Part shown: in pieces, positions 44,542 to 56,146 of the stretch
Layout: every line of letters begins with the position of its first letter
Numbering within the stretch: the stretch's first letter is position 1
Assembly: GCA_028583605.1 (NCBI GenBank)
Contig: CM053330.1
Location: forward strand, 24,817,233-24,881,232
Direction: 5' to 3'
DNA: 64,000 nucleotides
DNA from: Dastarcus helophoroides
Taxonomy: Eukaryota > Arthropoda > Insecta > Coleoptera > Bothrideridae
Notes under the pieces: model-generated
Databases searched by the model: none
Told to the model about the DNA's origin: nothing
The model's input: only the letters and a program-made list of their open reading frames with translations
Position numbers and translations under genes: made by a program

Positions 44542-46665
44542 CAGGGTGTTTCATAATTGCATGCTGAACTGGCAGGGGGATATTCCTAGGGCAATTTTAA
44601 GATAAAATTTTCATATTAACATAGGTCCGGAAACGCTTCATTTTCGATATACAGGGCGGTAAAAGTTGAAGAAAAAATCGGTTTTTCTTCAATATTTCTG
44701 AGACTGGTTTAGATATTTTTTTGATATTCAGTACACGATATTTGGGTATAAAAGCAAGTATTTTGACAAAAAAACATTTGTTCTGATTCCACCAGTGGCG
44801 TTCCCACAAACAGGTCGATACACATTTTTGAAAAAAAAAAATGTGACGCCAATGCTATTTTTCAAAATAAGAATTATTTTCCTAGTCTTTTTTGTGTTTC
44901 TATCAAAAATGAGCTTTTGACTTTTTGTCCTACGACGGCCGGTTTCCGAATTAAAAAATAAAAATCATTTACTTGCTATGCCGCTATGGTAGATTAATTT
45001 ATTAATGAAATCTTAACAATGAAATTAATTAAATCATATCAGGTGTTGAAAATGTCCACCACCTGCAAGTATGCACGCCTCAACTCTTCTTCTCATAGAT
45101 TCGCGTACTCGTTGAAAAATTCCTGGCGTATTTCTTATAGTGTTGCAGGAATCTGTTATGCGATTTCTCAGTTCTTCTTCAGTTTGGATTGGGGTGCTAT
45201 AAACTAAGGTTTTAAGATAGCCCCATAAAAAATAATTTAGACTGTTCAGGTCAGGGGTATCTAGGCGGCCATAATTCTGTTCCTGCTCTGCCTATCCAGC
45301 GATTATTGTAATTTTGGTCCAAATATGCACGTGCCAAAACACTAAAATGCGCAGGGGCACCATCGTGCATAAACCACATTCGATTTCGGATTAAAACGGG
45401 GACATCTTCTAACAGCACTGGTAAATCATTTTCAAGAAAGTGACGATAATTTTCTCCATTTAATCTTCATGACAGAAAAAAGGGTCCAATTAAATAGTCG
45501 TCAACAATTCCTGCCCACACATTTACCGAGAATTGTTTTTGGTGATTGACTTCGACCATGGCATGCGGGTTCTCTTCAGCCTAAAAGTGATTGTTGTGGA
45601 AGTTTCTAATTGCATTTCGGGAAAAACTGGGTTCATCAGTAAATAATACTTCTCTGTCAAATAGTGGATTTTCAACAATTTTTTGAATAAACCATTGGCA
45701 GAAATTTATACGAAATGGTAAATCCCGAGGCAGTAAGGCCTGAACCTGTTGAATATGGTAAGGGTATAACAAAAAATCGTGAAGTATCCTCCAGACTAAA
45801 ATATGGGAGATATTTAAATTACTAGCAATTTTCCTTGTGCTTATTTCGGGATTTTGCTCAACTGAATTAAGAACAGCTATTTCAGTTTCTTCTGTTCTTG
45901 CGGTTCTTTGTGCCCCTTTTAAGTGATGATCGGGTTTAAAACATCCCTTCTCGCGTAGTCTTCTATGAACGCTTGAAAAAGTTCTTGCATCTGGCACAAT
46001 TCTTTGTGAAAAACGCTCTGCATACAGTCGCCTGGCTTCAAATGCATTTCCATCCGCAAGACCGTACATGTATTGAATATCGGCAAACTCAGCATTCTCA
46101 AACATATTTTCTTATACTTATCAATCACTCACATTCAGATAAAGTATTGAAGTGAAAAATTTGACACTTGGTTGTAAACACAAAACTAAATCTCAGTGGC
46201 CTACTAGATTTTCATTAATAAATTAATCTACCACAGCGGCATAGCAAGTAAATGATTTTTATTTTTTAATTCGGAAACCGTCCATCATAGGACAAAAAGT
46301 CAGGAGCTCATTTTTGATAGAAACACAACAAAGACTAGGAAAATAATTCTTATTTTGAAAAATAGCATTGGCGTCACATTTTTTTTTTTTCAAAAATGTG
46401 TATCGACCTGTTTGTGGGAACGCCACTGGTGGAATCAGAACAAATGTTTTTTTGTCAAAATACTTGCTTTTATACCCAGATATCGTGTACTGAATATCAA
46501 AAAAATATTAAACCAGTCTCAGAAATATTGAAGAAAAACCGATTTTTTCTTCAATTTTTACCGCCCTGTATATCGAAAATGAAGCGTTTCCGGACCTATG
46601 TTAATATAAAAATTGCCCAAGGAATATCCCCCTGCCGGTTCAGCATGCAATTATGAAACACCCTG
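44542..46665 (-). mobile_element. Tc1/mariner-like element with long inverted repeats
   Basis: Starts CAGGGTGTTTCATAATTGCA and ends TGCAATTATGAAACACCCTG, flanked by TA on both sides (44540-44541 and 46666-46667). The terminal inverted repeats are long, about 44542-45012 and 46208-46665, and close to identical. Between them lies one transposase gene on the reverse strand, inactivated by mutation. The 2124-bp length, TA target and single transposase define a Tc1/mariner element. The outer tip CAGGGTG is shared with the element at 33413-34596. Confidence 0.92.
45034..46105 (-). pseudogene. mariner-like transposase, two stops and a frameshift
   Basis: Starts MFENAEFADIQYMYGLADGN at 46105. Residues 1-60 match the DUF4817-type N-terminal domain of insect mariner-like transposases (DARTFSSVHRRLREKG). 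Residues about 85-130 form a second helix-turn-helix (STRKIASNLNISHILVWRIL). The first catalytic Asp is residue 157 in VLFTDEPSF. A TAG at 45581-45583 replaces a usual Trp after HNNHF. The frame goes on with AEENPHAMVEV, meets a TGA at 45467-45469 after FFLS, and continues to MWFMHDGAPAHF with the second Asp. One extra base near 45255-45262 shifts the frame before the third Asp (PDLNSLNYFLWGYL), and the gene ends GGHFQHLI at 45034. Both stops fit C-to-T type changes. The full protein would be about 356 residues, normal for the family. DNA binding and cut-and-paste transposition are known family roles. Confidence 0.92.
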
Positions 46666-46785
46666 TAGATAGATAGAGTAGTCTCTCTCTGAAGATGTCA
46701 GCTTGGCTGTCGAAACGCGTTAGAGCAACGTTTGTTGTTTTTAATCTTTCTTGGTTTCAGGGGACAAGTTCTGTATTTCAATTTT

Positions 46786-48370
46786 TGGAGATAACCAAGG
46801 ATCAGTTTGTTCCACCAAACTTGCAGCTCTTAAGGAAATTTACGAAATTTTTTTTTGTTTATTTCACGTGAGTGGTTTAGTCTGAAGCACCCTTAGAAAA
46901 GTCTACTTTCGCTGCAGTTGTTGTAAATTCATTTCTGCACCATCGCCGAAGGAAAAAATTTTAAATATTTCTTTTACAAAAATCATTATTGTATAGTTTT
47001 TAAGGTTGTTTTTGCAGAATTTCTAGAGAGAAAAAAAACAAGAAAATTAATTTAACTTGAAGATGACAGACTCTCCAATAAGCGAAATAAATAAAACAAA
47101 CATTATCTAACATAATTCTATCAGTTTTTTATAGAAAATAACTTATTGACAACTCAATAATAATTATTTATGAGACACGAGAAAATATTCTTATCAGTTA
47201 GTGTCTTTCCTAAATAGTAATGAATCTATTTTTGCTACTGTTGTTTGTAAATACATATTTTCATGTGTAAAGGCATTTTTCAATGATCAGCAATATTTTT
47301 CAGCTATTTTAGAGCAATTGGTACAGCTATATTCATCAAAAACAACAATTATTTCTCTAATTCACTTTTCATCTAATTGATATTGTATTCTTACCATTTC
47401 AACTAATATTAAACTGTGTAAATTGAAATAAATCTTAAAACCTAATTTATAATTGTCTTTTGTATTAAACCTTGATCGAATGGAGTTGCGGAGTAATTTA
47501 AAATCCATGTATGTTTGAAGTTCTTTTTGACTTTTTTAGTACACAAATATGTTAAAAGACCAACGATTCATTTACTAAAAGGACTTCATTTCAAACTTTG
47601 ATTTTGTTAGAAAGAGGCTGTAACAAAATTATTTTACTCTATCTTTTCATTGTTGCTGGACATTGTTTAAAGTTCCTGCACCTATTTTTAATTAAAACTA
47701 GAGCTGTACTGGTTGTACTGATTGCCATTTGCGCTTTGCATGATCATTTAATTTTTCCGCTCTTATGGGAATAATAAATAAAATTAATTCCCTTTTTTGC
47801 CGAAAGCTCTAAAACATTTATTACAGTTAATTAGTTGTCTTAGACCGGGTTGTGTGGTTCTTGTGAATTAAACAATGTTTAGGACGGTTGTGACCTGTTC
47901 TTTTATTTTGAAGCGGTCTTGCAGCAACTCTATTGCATAATTAATAAATAATAATAATTAGCTGATAATGACAATGATTCAATAACGTCACTTGAATCTC
48001 CTTCCACAGAATAGCAAAGATAATGAAATTTCTTAGTAACAAAAATACGCTTGTCGTAATGAACTGACCACTTAAATGAATCTAAAAACAAAAATGGGAA
48101 GCGATGAGGGCTTTAAATTAGCAACAGATATGGTATTTAATTATCTCGAGCTGTTTAATAATGACAGAGTGAGTCTGATTGAATTAGTAAATTTCAATTT
48201 ATGTCAGCTAAAATTTTATCGGATGTTTAAATGAAAAAGTCATCAAGTGTGCTCTAAGTTTTTTAGAAGAGAACGTAGCGAACCCGGCATTCGATTACTT
48301 ATTGATTATTTTGGTTGATCCGTCAAGGGTCATTTTGACGTCTTATTTATCCAGAGAGGTTAAAATTTTC
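46786..48370. other. single-copy-looking segment, no gene recognised
   Basis: About 1.6 kb, AT-rich, with no ORF worth reporting. The stretch at 47690-48180 has balanced composition with many TAAT and ATTA words and no repeat partner, which would suit a conserved non-coding element, but nothing here proves function. Confidence 0.35.
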
Positions 48371-49500
48371 TAACCTAAAGAAAATCGTCTAGAAATCTAT
48401 TTTACTCTTATTTTTACTCTTCTTTACAAAATTATCCGCTTATGCTTTTAAAATAATTATAAACACAAATTTTGGGCTTTTCCGAATTTTAATTATTTCT
48501 TCCACAATTTCCAATCTTTTAAATTTTTACATTAAACTTGCAATTCTTGTGTTTTTTCTTAAAACTTCGGATTTCAAACGGATTTAAGATTTGAACATCA
48601 GTCTTGCGAGTCTAACCCAAGATATTGCATTAAAAAAATAAATATAGAGTATTTTCTTGAAATTATGACTTTTTCACAAAATTCCTCAACCTTTCAAAAT
48701 GTCATTTATTTTTCTTAAACTGTCAATAAATATTTACGCTTTGTTTAAAATTTTCATGTTAAATAATAAATTCTAAATATTTCTAAAGATTTTGACTTAT
48801 TTTCGAAATTGTGACCTCAGCCTAAAAAGTTCTTAAAATTATAAATACAAAAACTCGAAAACTTAAGATTTTTTTTCGAAATTTTGAAATGTCAACTTTT
48901 CTTTCAAAATTTAAGATCCCCTTTTTTATTAAATCATGAGTGGTGGATTTTCTCAAATTTTTAAATCCCAAAATCCAAACTTTACTTTTTACTCTTATTT
49001 CCAACACCAATAAAGGTTTCAACTAGTGTTAAAGCTTTAATTTTTTATTTTTAAGGTTTTAAATTTAATCTCGACTCTTTTTTTAAGAACACAAGTCATT
49101 TATTTAAAATCTTGACTTTAAATGAAATATTTTAATTTTTTCAAATGATTTTGATTTAGTTGCAAAATATTATCTTTAACCTCAAAATGTTGACATATGT
49201 TTTGAAATTTTAGAACACTATGAAATTTTTGAAATCCTGGAATATTTACCTAAAATTGTTTATTTTTATTACTGTTTTTCTCGCAACTTTTCTGAATTCA
49301 AAATTTTGGCCTTATTTAGCTATTTTTTTTATTTTCGACTTTAATATCGAAGTATTCGACTTGAGATTTCGAGTGAAAACTTGATATTCAAATATTTTTC
49401 TTTCGGCTTTTTTCTATTTTTAAGGTTATTTCTGCAATGTCTATATTTTCTAAATTTACAGTTTCCATTAGCCAAGTTTTTTCTGAAAGATTATTTTTTA
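48371..49500. repeat. degenerate A/T-run satellite, T-rich
   Basis: Words like CGAAATTTTGAAATGTC and TTTCTTTCAAAATTTAAG recur with drift. Only the T-rich orientation is clear. It is not bounded by recognisable hAT-like ends. Confidence 0.55.
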
Positions 49501-50338
49501 AATTGAAATATACTCGTATAACCAAATAGACTACGAAATAATTTAAATCAAAATAATATTAAGGCATCTATGCACATGGCTCTTGAAGGAAATATTTTAG
49601 TACAAAGCGAAAACAATGAAATATTAAAATATATTTAATCTACAAGCAAAAATTTGTCAACTTTATTGTAAAAGTAATTTACATTTATTTAAGCCCTAAA
49701 AATTATAAGTGCAGATATTTTAGCACATTCGTTTACTGAGTACTTCAAGGTTTTCAAGACAGTACGTGAATTGGATTTAGGGTAAGAGTTTACAGCATAA
49801 TAATGGAATTATAACCCCTCAGTTAAGGGCCGCTGACTTGGGTAGCCCGTGTAAACTTCAGAACCTTTAAGTTTGCGCATCTTTACATGCTCACCATACC
49901 GCCTATTGTGAAATCTATTTTTGTTAGCAGTGTTTTCATACTTAACTCACTAGATTCTCTATTTTCAATCTCTCGTAAACGTTTTTTACGCTCTCGATAT
50001 GTCTTACACTTTTCGCTATTTTTCAAACTCTTTATATCCATAGCTGATAGCCTTATCCAATGAAACGTCACTGGATTAAACGAATATGGTGCACTGCGGT
50101 GAACTGTAAACTTAACATTCTCCCATAGTTTTCACGCCGGCCGCGGCCTCTCGACGCCGAGAGCGCTCGACTGGCGAGTATGTCAGAGCGAGCGACACCG
50201 TATACTCTCAAGCTTGAACGAAAACCCGAAACTTCACCTCATATCTCAACATAAACATTTTCAATGTTAAAAAGCCGTAAAAATTCAAATCCATTCGTTA
50301 TAGCTGTCTTCCGAGGTATAAACCTAATTGCGCTGGAC
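49501..50338. other. spacer with an unidentified short ORF
   Basis: A 62-codon reverse ORF at 49883-50071 reads NSEKCKTYRERKKRLREIEN, a charged helical stretch of the kind seen near the start of some transposon-derived proteins. It is too short to identify. A GC-rich patch at 50130-50200 has GGCCGCGGCC and GAGCGCTC words. Nothing else is recognised. Confidence 0.3.
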
Positions 50339-50536
50339 TAACAATCCATGTTATCGTTAGCTAACCGCGCTCATACGTCTCAAATGAATCGTCCAAAACG
50401 AATGCCTAATCCCAGCAGTCGCATTTCGGTTTCTCGCGAGAATTTGTCCCGTCAGCGATCCTAAAACCTCGACTTCTGAGATCATCGCTGACCTTGTGCG
50501 ACAACTCCGAAACCCTCGGTTGCCATGGTTGATAAC
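50339..50536. repeat. duplicated 198-bp segment, copy 1
   Basis: Runs from TAACAATCCATGTTATC to GGTTGCCATGGTTGATAACA and is repeated in the same orientation at 51829-52026 with about one difference in 15 bases. In one reverse frame both copies read SHKVSDDLRSRGFR, but most differences between copies change the residue, so there is no sign of protein constraint. Family unknown. Confidence 0.85.
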
Positions 50537-50740
50537 ATTCGGTCCTTCCTGATAGCTGGAGTGTCCTCACTCCAGTGGTTGATCTATGCAACAAAGCTTA
50601 TAAGAACATGTATTTTTACTTATTTATTTATTTTTGAAAAATATTAGTACTCAGGTTAGTGAGAGGCAGCTTATAATTTAGAACTTAACCTCCTACTTAA
50701 AAGCTAACTCCATAGATTAATCCTACGCGAAAGTATGATG

Positions 50741-51062
50741 ATTCTGAACAATTAACCACCATTCCATCTCCCTTCGCCACACTGAAGAGCACTCTGAGTA
50801 TTTGGTTATCCAGCTGTTCTTGTCTGAGTAGTAACCCTACTCCAAGAACCGAATCCCCTTACTCTACTTTTCAGCGTCTTTAATTTACTCAACCATTTTG
50901 TTAAATTGAACCGGGAAGAAATGCTTCTGAATAGTTGACCACCATTCCATCTCCTTTCACCGCACTGAAAAGCTTCCAGGGTATCTACTTATCCAGCTGT
51001 TCTTGTCTGAGTAGTAACCCTACTTCAAGAACCTAAACTCTCTTACTCTATCCTTCGGTGTT
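50741..51062. repeat. two-copy 183-bp tandem repeat
   Basis: Copies at 50741-50880 and 50924-51062 share CACCATTCCATCTCC, TATCCAGCTGTTCTTGTCTG and AGTAACCCTACT. They are diverged by roughly a tenth and a half by eye. They lie between the two copies of the 198-bp segment, so the whole 50339-52026 block may be one decayed element. 51063-51828 holds a 73-residue forward ORF (51537-51758) that I cannot identify. Confidence 0.8.
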
Positions 51063-51828
51063 CCCTTTTTTGTGACCTTAGAGACCTTTTTATTTTGGTA
51101 ATAATTTGACTTGTACCTGTGCTGTAAAAGAAGAATTTGTTTTAAGGAAAATTTAATCGTTTGTTTGAAAGCTAATCGGAAACAATGCTTTGGATCGAAA
51201 TATGTATTTTTGTTTGAACTGACAAGTAGGTGTATTTTCAATTATTTGTTGTAGTACTGCTGTAACATCAATACTCTGCTACATTTCAGCTAGTAATAAG
51301 GTCACCTGCCCTATAACGCGAAATTCCATTAGAGCTTCACTTGGAGATGCTCCTAATGTCTAATTTATGGTACCATTTAATCCTAACCGGGGTTTGTTAA
51401 TGTTTTCATTCTATTTTTCATCATTTATTTCTGCTCCCATAGTGACAATGAATCGAGAATGGTTCTATTGTAACTTTTCACTTGTCCATTTCCTCTTGGG
51501 CGTCCAGTACTCTGCTGCTGACGATTATTACCACACTTGAGGTTCTTGGGGATGTATAACTTGACCTTACACCCTCCTGTCTTCACCTCCGTTTACGGCT
51601 TCTTGAGCTCTATCGCGAACTCTCCTGCCATCGTCGATGTCTTATGGATTCATGCCGGGTCCTCAGTACTTCTTTTTCTTTTGAGCGCGTTCTCTGGTAT
51701 ATTTGTGCACCTTTTTTACTTAAAACTCAAAAACACACCAATACTATCCCATTTCTGATGTAAACAAGTGTTTATTACAAAAATATCAAACTGTAACATT
51801 TAAAAAGACAAAGTAAAATCTATAAATT

Positions 51829-52026
51829 TAACAATCCATGTTATCATTAGCTAGCCGCGCTCATACGTCTCAAATGAATCGCTCAGAATGAATGCCTAAT
51901 CGCAGCAGCCGCATTTCGGTTCCTCGCGAGAATTTGTCCCGTCAGCCATCCTGAAACCTCGACTTCTGAGATCATCGCTGACCTTGTGCGAGAACTCCGA
52001 AACCTTCGGTTGCCATGGTTGATAAC
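51829..52026. repeat. duplicated 198-bp segment, copy 2
   Basis: Direct repeat of 50339-50536. The pair is too GC-rich for the local satellite. The ends are not canonical TG...CA and there is no flanking duplication, so a two-LTR reading is weak. Confidence 0.85.
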
Positions 52027-52226
52027 ACAGTGGGAAAAATATTTTAGAAAATGTTAATGTCATGTGAAAAATTATTGATTTTTTAAATACTAATTTGCTT
52101 TTGATGGATCGCAGTCCTATAAAAAAATTCACTGTTCACTGTAAAACTCGAGCGGATTGTCCAGGGTCCATAACGCTCTTGAACGATAGACATCATATCC
52201 GCTCTTGTTGTACAAACTGCTATTGT

Positions 52227-52292
52227 GGCCTAATGCACAGACCAATAGGTTTGAACATTTATTAGATTCGAAGTTTGGAAACCAAAAACCGG
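52227..52292. repeat. short inverted repeat, left copy
   Basis: About 65 bp, from CTAATGCACAGACCAATAGG to AACCAAAAACCGGTTT, is repeated in inverted orientation at 53955-54022 with about three mismatches. Both copies can encode TNRF-HLLDSKFGNQKPV, which may be a remnant of a transposon protein. 52027-52226 and 52293-53954 contain nothing else I recognise. Confidence 0.75.
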
Positions 52293-53954
52293 TTTCGTGT
52301 AGCACTTATTTGATGGAACATTTGTTGCCATTCGAGTTGGATATGTCGCAGCCATTTAGAACAAATTGGTTTTTAGTTAAAAGCCTAGGTAATTTTGTAA
52401 ACGCCGGCAAATAAAGAAATCATCAAACATTTTGCTATTTGACTGGGAGAAATTAGTCGTTTAGCTAAAAGATACTACTCATCAGACGAATAAGTAAAAC
52501 AAATGTTATTTTTCTATGTGACTGATATAAATTAGTTATTTACTTAAACCATGGATCTGTTTCAGGCTTTTAGGAAAACATTGGATATACTTACACTGTA
52601 GACTGCTAACTTGGAAATAAAACGGATTGGTAAGTATGTAAATCATAAAAGATATTTATTGAAAGAATATTGCCTAAAAAGAAAACAACATTTTTACCCA
52701 CCCCAGTAATAAAATATTCAAGGAGACAAAAAGAATATCAATAATCCCTCAAAACTGTTGTTGTAACATGGAGAGGAGCCCAAACGATGTATTAAACTAA
52801 CTAAGTTGTTCTAACTCACTCCCTCACCCCAGCCATCTCAACAAAAAATCTTAAATCTTGTGAATTACAGTGGATTTACCGTTACTCAATTGGATCACGT
52901 AGAATCTGTTCTTTTTTCTTTTTAAAGAGTAACACAAGTTAATAGCGTAACTGCAGATTGCAAAAAGGGATATTCCAAGGATACCGCGTTACCTTCAGAG
53001 AAACACTTCAAGTGTTTCATCAAAAGTATGAAGATAGGCTTTATTATTGTCTGCAAAACGATAAGAACCATTTTTATTTTCCATATCTTTTATACTAACA
53101 ACCAAAACTTTGATAAATTTTCTAGATATTTTTTGTTATACTGAAAACTACTTTTAGCTCTGTAAGGTGTACCATTCGATAGCATTATTTAAGGGCTTTG
53201 AGATAGGCACCAGAAGTAGGGGGTTGCCGTTTAAAAGCATTTTGTAGTGGTGGTTAAGGTTAAGAATAAGTTACAACGTGTTAGTTAAAAACATCGTTTG
53301 GGTTTGCCCTTTATATTAAAAAAAGTTTCGAGGGATTTTTGAAACCTTTTTTTATTTCGTTCACCTATGCGAATGGAATAAATGACTATCCATTGATCTT
53401 ACTGTTGCGTCAATTCAAGTGAAAACAATCTATCTGCTAACAAAAGAAACCACAAAAATATGTAAATCTATCAATTTGAACAAGATCATAAATTGTGACA
53501 TTTGGAATTGCACAATTGGTCATAACTTTTACAGCAACATTTTTTGTGAATGATTTGTGCAGAGATTGACTAAAACCCTATTTTTTAAATTTAATGTAAA
53601 TATGGATGATTTCAGTAAAGAATTTTGCTCCAGATTAATATCCAAACTTTCGTCATACTATTTTTGAAATCTAGCGGTACAGGATTCAACCTTTGGTAAG
53701 TACATTACCAGACAGGAGTGTTTTTAACATTTTTTTAGCATCTCTCTTTTGACCCTAGTCGGATTTAATATCTTCTTCTTTTGTAGGGATTTGTTAAACG
53801 CCTAAAACGCATCCGTCTTTTGAGTAAAATACTAAGTTATCTCAGTCATATAGGACAATATCATCTGTTTTGCTGATTCGCCTGATACATAGTGTCATTT
53901 AGCCAAATGACCGGTTAAAGCCATATACGAAACTTACGAGATATAAGAATATTA

Positions 53955-54022
53955 AAACCGGTTTTTGGTTTCCAAACTTCGAATCTAATAAATGTTTAAA
54001 CCTATTGGTCCGTGCATTAGAA
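53955..54022. repeat. short inverted repeat, right copy
   Basis: Inverted partner of 52227-52292. The arms enclose about 1.66 kb with no transposase-like ORF. This could be a pair of inverted insertions or the ends of one element. Confidence 0.75.
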
Positions 54023-54166
54023 TTTTTGTCTTCTGGGACTTTCCTAGAAAGCAACCGCTTCGCTAGGTCTTTGTGTTTCAACTGTTGGCAGTTCAGCTAC
54101 CTATGATTCACTATACACGCCTAAAGAGCTGCATGAATGCATGGTTATATTCTGTTTGCATACTAT

Positions 54167-54480
54167 TGTTGCGCGTTATCGGTTTGAAGATTATTTATGC
54201 GGGAATTGTAACCACTTTGTTTCAAAACTAAACTCGGAACACTACAATTGTTATTCACTTAATTGGCTAAGTAATTAACTCACTAACACTATTTAACTAA
54301 CCTATTCATTGACTCTTCATTGACTAAATAACTAACTAACTAAGTCACGGAAAGGCGACCGTGTTTATATAGTTTTTCTTTCTGGTTTCTAGAACGATGT
54401 CCGTAGAGATAAGATTATCGCTTGCGGAAATTTCTGGAGAGCTAATCTCCCATATAATTCATTACCGCAACTCTGTTACA
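54167..54480 (-). mobile_element. solo LTR, copy 3
   Basis: A 314-bp block starting TGTTGCGCGTTATCGG and ending CTCTGTTACA, flanked by a perfect 4-bp target duplication CTAT (54163-54166 and 54481-54484). On the reverse strand it starts TGTAACA, with CTATATAAACACGG as a TATA box in the middle. It contains an expanded run of ACTAACTA words. The perfect duplication and retained ends suggest it is younger than copy 2. Confidence 0.88.
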
Positions 54481-54484
54481 CTAT

Positions 54485-55739
54485 TGTAATATTTATCTGC
54501 TTTCCAAGAAAAAGCATATTTCCAATGCTAAGCTTTAAGTCCTAATATTCCCTATTCCATGTTACATCGTGAGCACCTCGCACTCTGGAACACATGCTTT
54601 ACCTATCCATCTATCTATCCATCGTTTATGGAACCATATCCGTCCGCACTAGTGTGCCTCACACATATATCTGATATCTTTCTAAAATTTTTCATGGCCC
54701 TTAGTTGTTTGTATCTCAAATAATAATTATGCAAACGAATCCCTTGTTACTTTGAAGGCGGCGACAGATTTTTGGATTACTTGCTTAGCTTGTTATTCAA
54801 CTTTTCTCTCATTACGTCGAGGGGATGCATTAAGGTCGAAATTTACTTGTATCCGGGTCTTGTTGGCATTATCTGCTACAAGAATGGCAATTAGGATCAA
54901 GGCGAACTTTCCAATAAGAAAGTTTTCGAGTTCCTCAATCTATAGGCTTTCCTTGTTCCTCATTGAAAATACAACCCCCAAATGTGTAAATATTTTAAAA
55001 CTTTTATCTTAGCTGATGTTCAATTCGTTCTATTCCTAAGAGAACTAACCCTCATCAGATTTAGCTTAACTTTTTTCGCATTTCCTTTTTTAATTTGAGT
55101 CAAGTTCTATTTTCGTAGTTGAATATCTGCGACAGTACAAAAGTGCGTCATTGAAACCAGCAGCAAGATTATCCCAAAGCACCCGTTTTACTCCATGTTA
55201 CATTACGTCGATCTGTTTATGCATTATTTAGCATAACACACAGATTAATACGGCTTTGCAACATTGTATGCACCTAATGGAGCGTGTACTAATACACTAA
55301 CATACATTCGATAGAGGTTTTTGTGCCCCCGCATGTTTAACTTCGCCGGACAAAATCCATCGATAAGCTAGCTGCCAAAACCAAAAGCCGGACGCTGAAG
55401 CCTTCATTAAAATTACTTTGTCCGAAGTAATGCTTTAATTATCTCCCATAGCGGCACTGATTAATGTTGGGGAGTTGGAGGGAGAGCGGCCTTTAATATG
55501 TGAATAAAATTATGCTGTCCAAAGAATATCAGAAGTGTTTTGTATCAAATCACGTCGTAATTATTAGGTTGCAGGGAAAATTTGCTTCATTGCTGTTTTC
55601 GACAGTAATTACCAAAAAAAAACAACGTTTAAAATTGACTCCATGTTTACAGTGAGCCATCAATTATTCGATGATAGGTAGGGAAAATATTTTTGATTAT
55701 TAATTTCTGAGTGGTCCGGTGATAACTCAAAGTACTATC
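54485..55739. other. single-copy-looking segment, no gene recognised
   Basis: Balanced composition, with a short ATCT-type run near 54605-54625. An 86-residue forward ORF at 54752-55012 is not recognisable. 55290-55520 is free of repeats and could be conserved non-coding DNA. Confidence 0.35.
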
Positions 55740-56146
55740 AGATACCAATTGTCAATATTGCCATGGTAGCTCAGGTGTCTATAAAAAATTTAGATGTTGC
55801 TTAGGGTTTTTTAAAAAATCCAATGACAACTGAACAGTCTATCAAGGATTTTATGCTAGCTTAGCGATTTGTCAATAAACTCATGATAGCGTAGATATCT
55901 GTCAATGATTACATAATAACTCCTCTCTCAGAAGATTATCAATGGTCTGATGGTAGCTCAGATCATATATAGCTCAGGGGTCGATTACTGATCTCACCTT
56001 AGCTCAGGAATTTATTATTGATTACAAGTTGACTCAGGGAACTATAAGTTACTTACTCATAGCTATACCTATGTTGATTGTTAATCCTATGATACCTCAG
56101 GTTCACTCAATACTGTTAACTAGGGGTACTATCACTATTATAATAA
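55740..56146. repeat. GATAGCTCAGG minisatellite, left part
   Basis: Drifting units of about 35 to 40 bp built on GATAGCTCAGG...TCTGTCAATGATT recur across this block. The same units continue at 57285-57660, beyond the CACTA-like insertion. Confidence 0.75.

Larger units (their letters stand above)
44436..46785. repeat. outer palindrome around the mariner
   Basis: Outside the mariner ends a second pair of inverted arms continues: 44436-44537 and about 46690-46785. Shared words, read on opposite strands, are TTGAAATACAG, TTGTCCCCTGAAACCA, ACAACAAACGTTGCT and TTTCGACAGCCAAGCTG. About 20 extra bases lie on the right between this arm and the mariner end. The mariner thus sits near the centre of an older inverted repeat, perhaps its AT-rich loop. 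Confidence 0.75.

Noticed and set aside
50339..52026. A full LTR retrotransposon with 198-bp LTRs
   Set aside because: No gag or pol frames, no canonical LTR ends and no target duplication.
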